A DNA stretch of 64,000 nt from CAVTPU01 sp963736695 (GTDB lineage Bacteria > Actinomycetota > Actinomycetes > Mycobacteriales > Micromonosporaceae): NCBI GenBank assembly GCA_963736695.1, contig CAVTPU010000001.1, positions 1,446,058-1,510,057 on the forward strand, in the 5' to 3' direction. This document shows positions 62,322 through 64,000 of this stretch, in pieces (the stretch's first letter is position 1; each line of letters starts with the position of its first letter). The notes below the pieces were generated by a model. The model saw only the letters and a list, made by a program, of their open reading frames with translations, was not told where the DNA came from and did not search any database. Both the position numbers and the translations under genes were made by a program.

Positions 62322-63602
62322 TTACCCGACGCCTTCGATGAGTCGTAGCCGGGGGTTAGCCGTACCAGCCGTACCAGCCGTCGCATTGCAGGTCAGGCCC
62401 GGTACGGCTTTTTCGGTGGTACGGCTTGAGTCGTACCGGGTTTCAAGCCGTACCGTGTCTGAGCTGGGCGGGTACGGCTGGTACGGCTGGTACGGCTCAG
62501 TGGGGGTTGAGTCGTCCGGCAGTGGACAATAGCGGTTCCACGCGTCGACGAAGTCGCTTCGCCGGTAGCCCTTGGCCTGCCCGGTTGGGATGCCGAACCG
62601 GATCGTGTCGGATCGAATGTCGTACTCGCGAAGCAACCCGCCGAGTTTCATCGCGGTCAACCCGGTAGTGCCGTAGTCGGCCCATGGGGCTTCGGGGTCG
62701 GTTTTGAGTCGGTCGAGCAGGACGGTGGTGGGGATGGCGTCGAGGTCGGCGAACGCGGTTCGGCAGTCGGCGAGTAGTCGGATGCGGTCGGATGCGGCGG
62801 CGGCTTCGTCGCGGGCGGCGGTCAAGGTGAGGGCGGCGGTTCGGGCGCGGGTGGGCCATGTGCCGCCGGCGAGGTCGGCGACGGCAATCAACGGTTCCCA
62901 TGTGTCGGCGGCCCGGTCTTCCAACGGCATGACCGGTTCGGCGGCTTCAAGGTGGGTGAGGTTGTTGCCGAGCCATTCGGCGAGTCGAGCGGCGAGGGTG
63001 ATGAGTGCGGGTCGGTCGCGGCGGTGCCGGTAGGGGGCGACTTTCTCCCCAAGTGCGCGACGGCGCATGCGGATGACGACGGCCCGGTCTTCGATGGTGT
63101 CGGGCATCGCGCCGATACCGGCGAGTGCGGCCATGGCGAAGGTGGGGATCTTTTCCAGGGTGCGGGTGTTGTGGTCCCATCGGATGGTGGGCCGGTTGCG
63201 TTGGTGTCCGGCGTTGAGTAGGCCGCGTAGGTCTTCGTTGGCGTCGGCGTTCTTCCCACCGAAGATCGTGTCGGCTTCGTCGACGAGCAGGGTTGGTGGT
63301 GAGGTGTCAACGCCGATGGCCCGGTAGACGGCGGCGGGTGAGGCGTTGACGGTGATGAGCGGGTTGTGGCAGGTGCCCTCGACGATGTCGAGTAGGCGGG
63401 ACTTGCCGCATCGTTTCTCGGGTGCGCGGATGACCAGTCGGGGGGCGTGCGCCCACGCCGGTTGGGCGTGGGTCGCGGCGATCCAGAGCGTGACCGCGTC
63501 GGCGGCTTCCGGGGTGGGCAGGATGACGTAGCGGGTGACGGTGGCGCGAAGCTCGTCGAGGATCGCGGCGCCGTCGACGGGCGGCGGCTTCGGCTGGTTC
63601 AT
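62322..63602 (-). CDS. DUF3631 helicase/primase-like ATPase of a mobile element
   Basis: This 426-residue protein has a P-loop APEKRCGKSRLL, Walker B LLVDEADTIFGG and the DUF3631 C-terminal domain. Such proteins are found in actinobacterial phages and integrative elements with roles in replication. The ATG at 63602 has AAGGAG seven bases upstream and overlaps the upstream gene as ATGA. The C-terminal 60 residues are low-complexity (EPYQPYQPYPP, TAGTAGTANP). Ten of eleven tyrosine codons are TAC, unlike core genes. Confidence 0.85.
   Translation of the reverse strand: MNQPKPPPVDGAAILDELRATVTRYVILPTPEAADAVTLWIAATHAQPAWAHAPRLVIRAPEKRCGKSRLLDIVEGTCHNPLITVNASPAAVYRAIGVDTSPPTLLVDEADTIFGGKNADANEDLRGLLNAGHQRNRPTIRWDHNTRTLEKIPTFAMAALAGIGAMPDTIEDRAVVIRMRRRALGEKVAPYRHRRDRPALITLAARLAEWLGNNLTHLEAAEPVMPLEDRAADTWEPLIAVADLAGGTWPTRARTAALTLTAARDEAAAASDRIRLLADCRTAFADLDAIPTTVLLDRLKTDPEAPWADYGTTGLTAMKLGGLLREYDIRSDTIRFGIPTGQAKGYRRSDFVDAWNRYCPLPDDSTPTEPYQPYQPYPPSSDTVRLETRYDSSRTTEKAVPGLTCNATAGTAGTANPRLRLIEGVG
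62358..62497. repeat. opposed arrays of a 9-bp GTACGGCTG-type repeat
   Basis: Eight exact GTACGGCT copies occur in 140 bases. Starts on the plus strand are 62402, 62419, 62472, 62481 and 62490; inverted copies start at 62358, 62367 and 62446. Within the flanking arrays the period is 9 bases, and the arrays point in opposite directions. They lie inside the 3-prime end of the DUF3631 gene and encode its two short peptide repeats. Confidence 0.75.
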
Positions 63603-64000
63603 GCGGCTTCTCCTTCGATGCGGCGTGCGGGCCGGTTGATGCGGGCGGGCAGATACGTCGGTTCGGCCGGTCGCCCGGTGTTCCAGTTGACGGGGCCACC
63701 GGGGTGGTCGACGCGTGGCCGGTCGGGAAACCGTTTCGCCCACCGCTGATCGGCGGCTTCCTCCATGTCGGCTAGGCGTTGCCGGATGCGGTCGGTGTCG
63801 GCGCGGCGGGCGGCGGGTCGCCACACCCGGTCGTGTTCACCGATGCGGTGGAGGGCGTCGAGCCGGCCGGCGTGCCAACATTCGCGGCAGGCGACCCGGT
63901 CGGGATGCTGGGTGGCTTCGTGGGCGTGCCGGCCCGCGTTGTAGGCGAGTCGTACGGCGTAGGTGAGATCCTGATCGGTCCACCTGCCAGCGGCGTCGAT
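63599..64000 (-). CDS. partial hypothetical protein of the mobile element
   Basis: The frame is open across the right window edge (133 codons visible, no start). It contains RVACRECWHAGR with a CxxC, then an acidic/basic helical region (DTDRIRQRLADMEEAADQRW) and a proline-rich tail. Its stop overlaps the DUF3631 start as ATGA. Function unknown. Confidence 0.65.
   Translation of the reverse strand: MDAAGRWTDQDLTYAVRLAYNAGRHAHEATQHPDRVACRECWHAGRLDALHRIGEHDRVWRPAARRADTDRIRQRLADMEEAADQRWAKRFPDRPRVDHPGGPVNWNTGRPAEPTYLPARINRPARRIEGEAA

Noticed and set aside
62358..62497. CRISPR-like reading of the GTACGGCT repeats
   Set aside because: Repeats are 8-9 bases with no unique spacers of constant length, point both ways and lie within a coding frame; no cas gene is present.
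1..64000. tRNA or rRNA genes
   Set aside because: I looked through the intergenic gaps and recognised none; this was by eye and not with a covariance model.

Overview
The window is chromosomal DNA of a high-GC actinobacterium. The evidence is mycothiol-dependent chemistry (Mca, and a SigR/RsrA pair of the mycothiol type), two WhiB proteins, a Kgd-type fused 2-oxoglutarate dehydrogenase, nickel superoxide dismutase, the tiny ribosomal protein bL37 and the whiB1-pdtaS neighbourhood also found in mycobacteria. The gene set fits a Micromonosporales-like organism, but no rRNA or tRNA gene is present to fix the genus. Most start codons were set by Shine-Dalgarno placement, and GTGA/ATGA stop-start overlaps are frequent.

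Layout. 0-4 kb: phosphate uptake operon pstSCAB (minus strand) behind a three-unit PHO box. 4-6.2 kb: drug-type ABC exporter. 6.2-10.5 kb: an unusual three-gene unit encoding a giant M50-type membrane protein with PqqD-like and cNMP-binding-like parts, a small zinc-cluster protein and a calcium-repeat protein. 10.7-16.9 kb: glpK, an HtrA-like protease, a two-component system and a hotdog-like protein. 17-26.5 kb: a second ABC system, kgd, a DUF6104 protein and pta-ackA. 26.5-30.5 kb: oxidoreductase, a TetR/saccharopine-dehydrogenase-like pair with its operator, and malic enzyme. 30.6-35.8 kb: sodX/sodN, an orphan anti-sigma-type ATPase, a lipid kinase, whiB1 with two CRP-like sites, and pdtaS. 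35.8-40.7 kb: MFS exporter and TetR, a biotinyl carrier protein, bL37, sigR-rsrA and a second whiB.

40.8-51.2 kb: SRAP protease, aroA-rsgA-hisN, a DMT-like membrane protein, asd, an asparagine-synthetase-like/CofE-like fusion and a DUF255 thioredoxin-fold protein. 51.2-55.6 kb: a truncated ParE remnant, a DUF234 AAA ATPase behind tandem palindromes, and a GGDEF-EAL protein with a CRP-like site upstream. 55.9-61.6 kb: mca, greA, ilvA, metB, a HIT protein and msrA. 61.6-64 kb: the edge of a probable integrated element, with small coupled genes, a DUF3631 helicase-like gene carrying opposed 9-bp repeat arrays, and a gene running off the window. Its tyrosine codons (TAC) differ from the TAT preference of several core genes.

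The strongest candidates for undescribed biology are the M50/PqqD/calcium-repeat unit (6.26-10.53 kb) and the AsnB-like protein that has lost both catalytic motifs and is fused to an F420-0 gamma-glutamyl-ligase-like domain (46.80-49.00 kb). Also notable are the apparent CTG start of rsgA, the paired CRP-like sites before whiB1, and the repeat array in the element.
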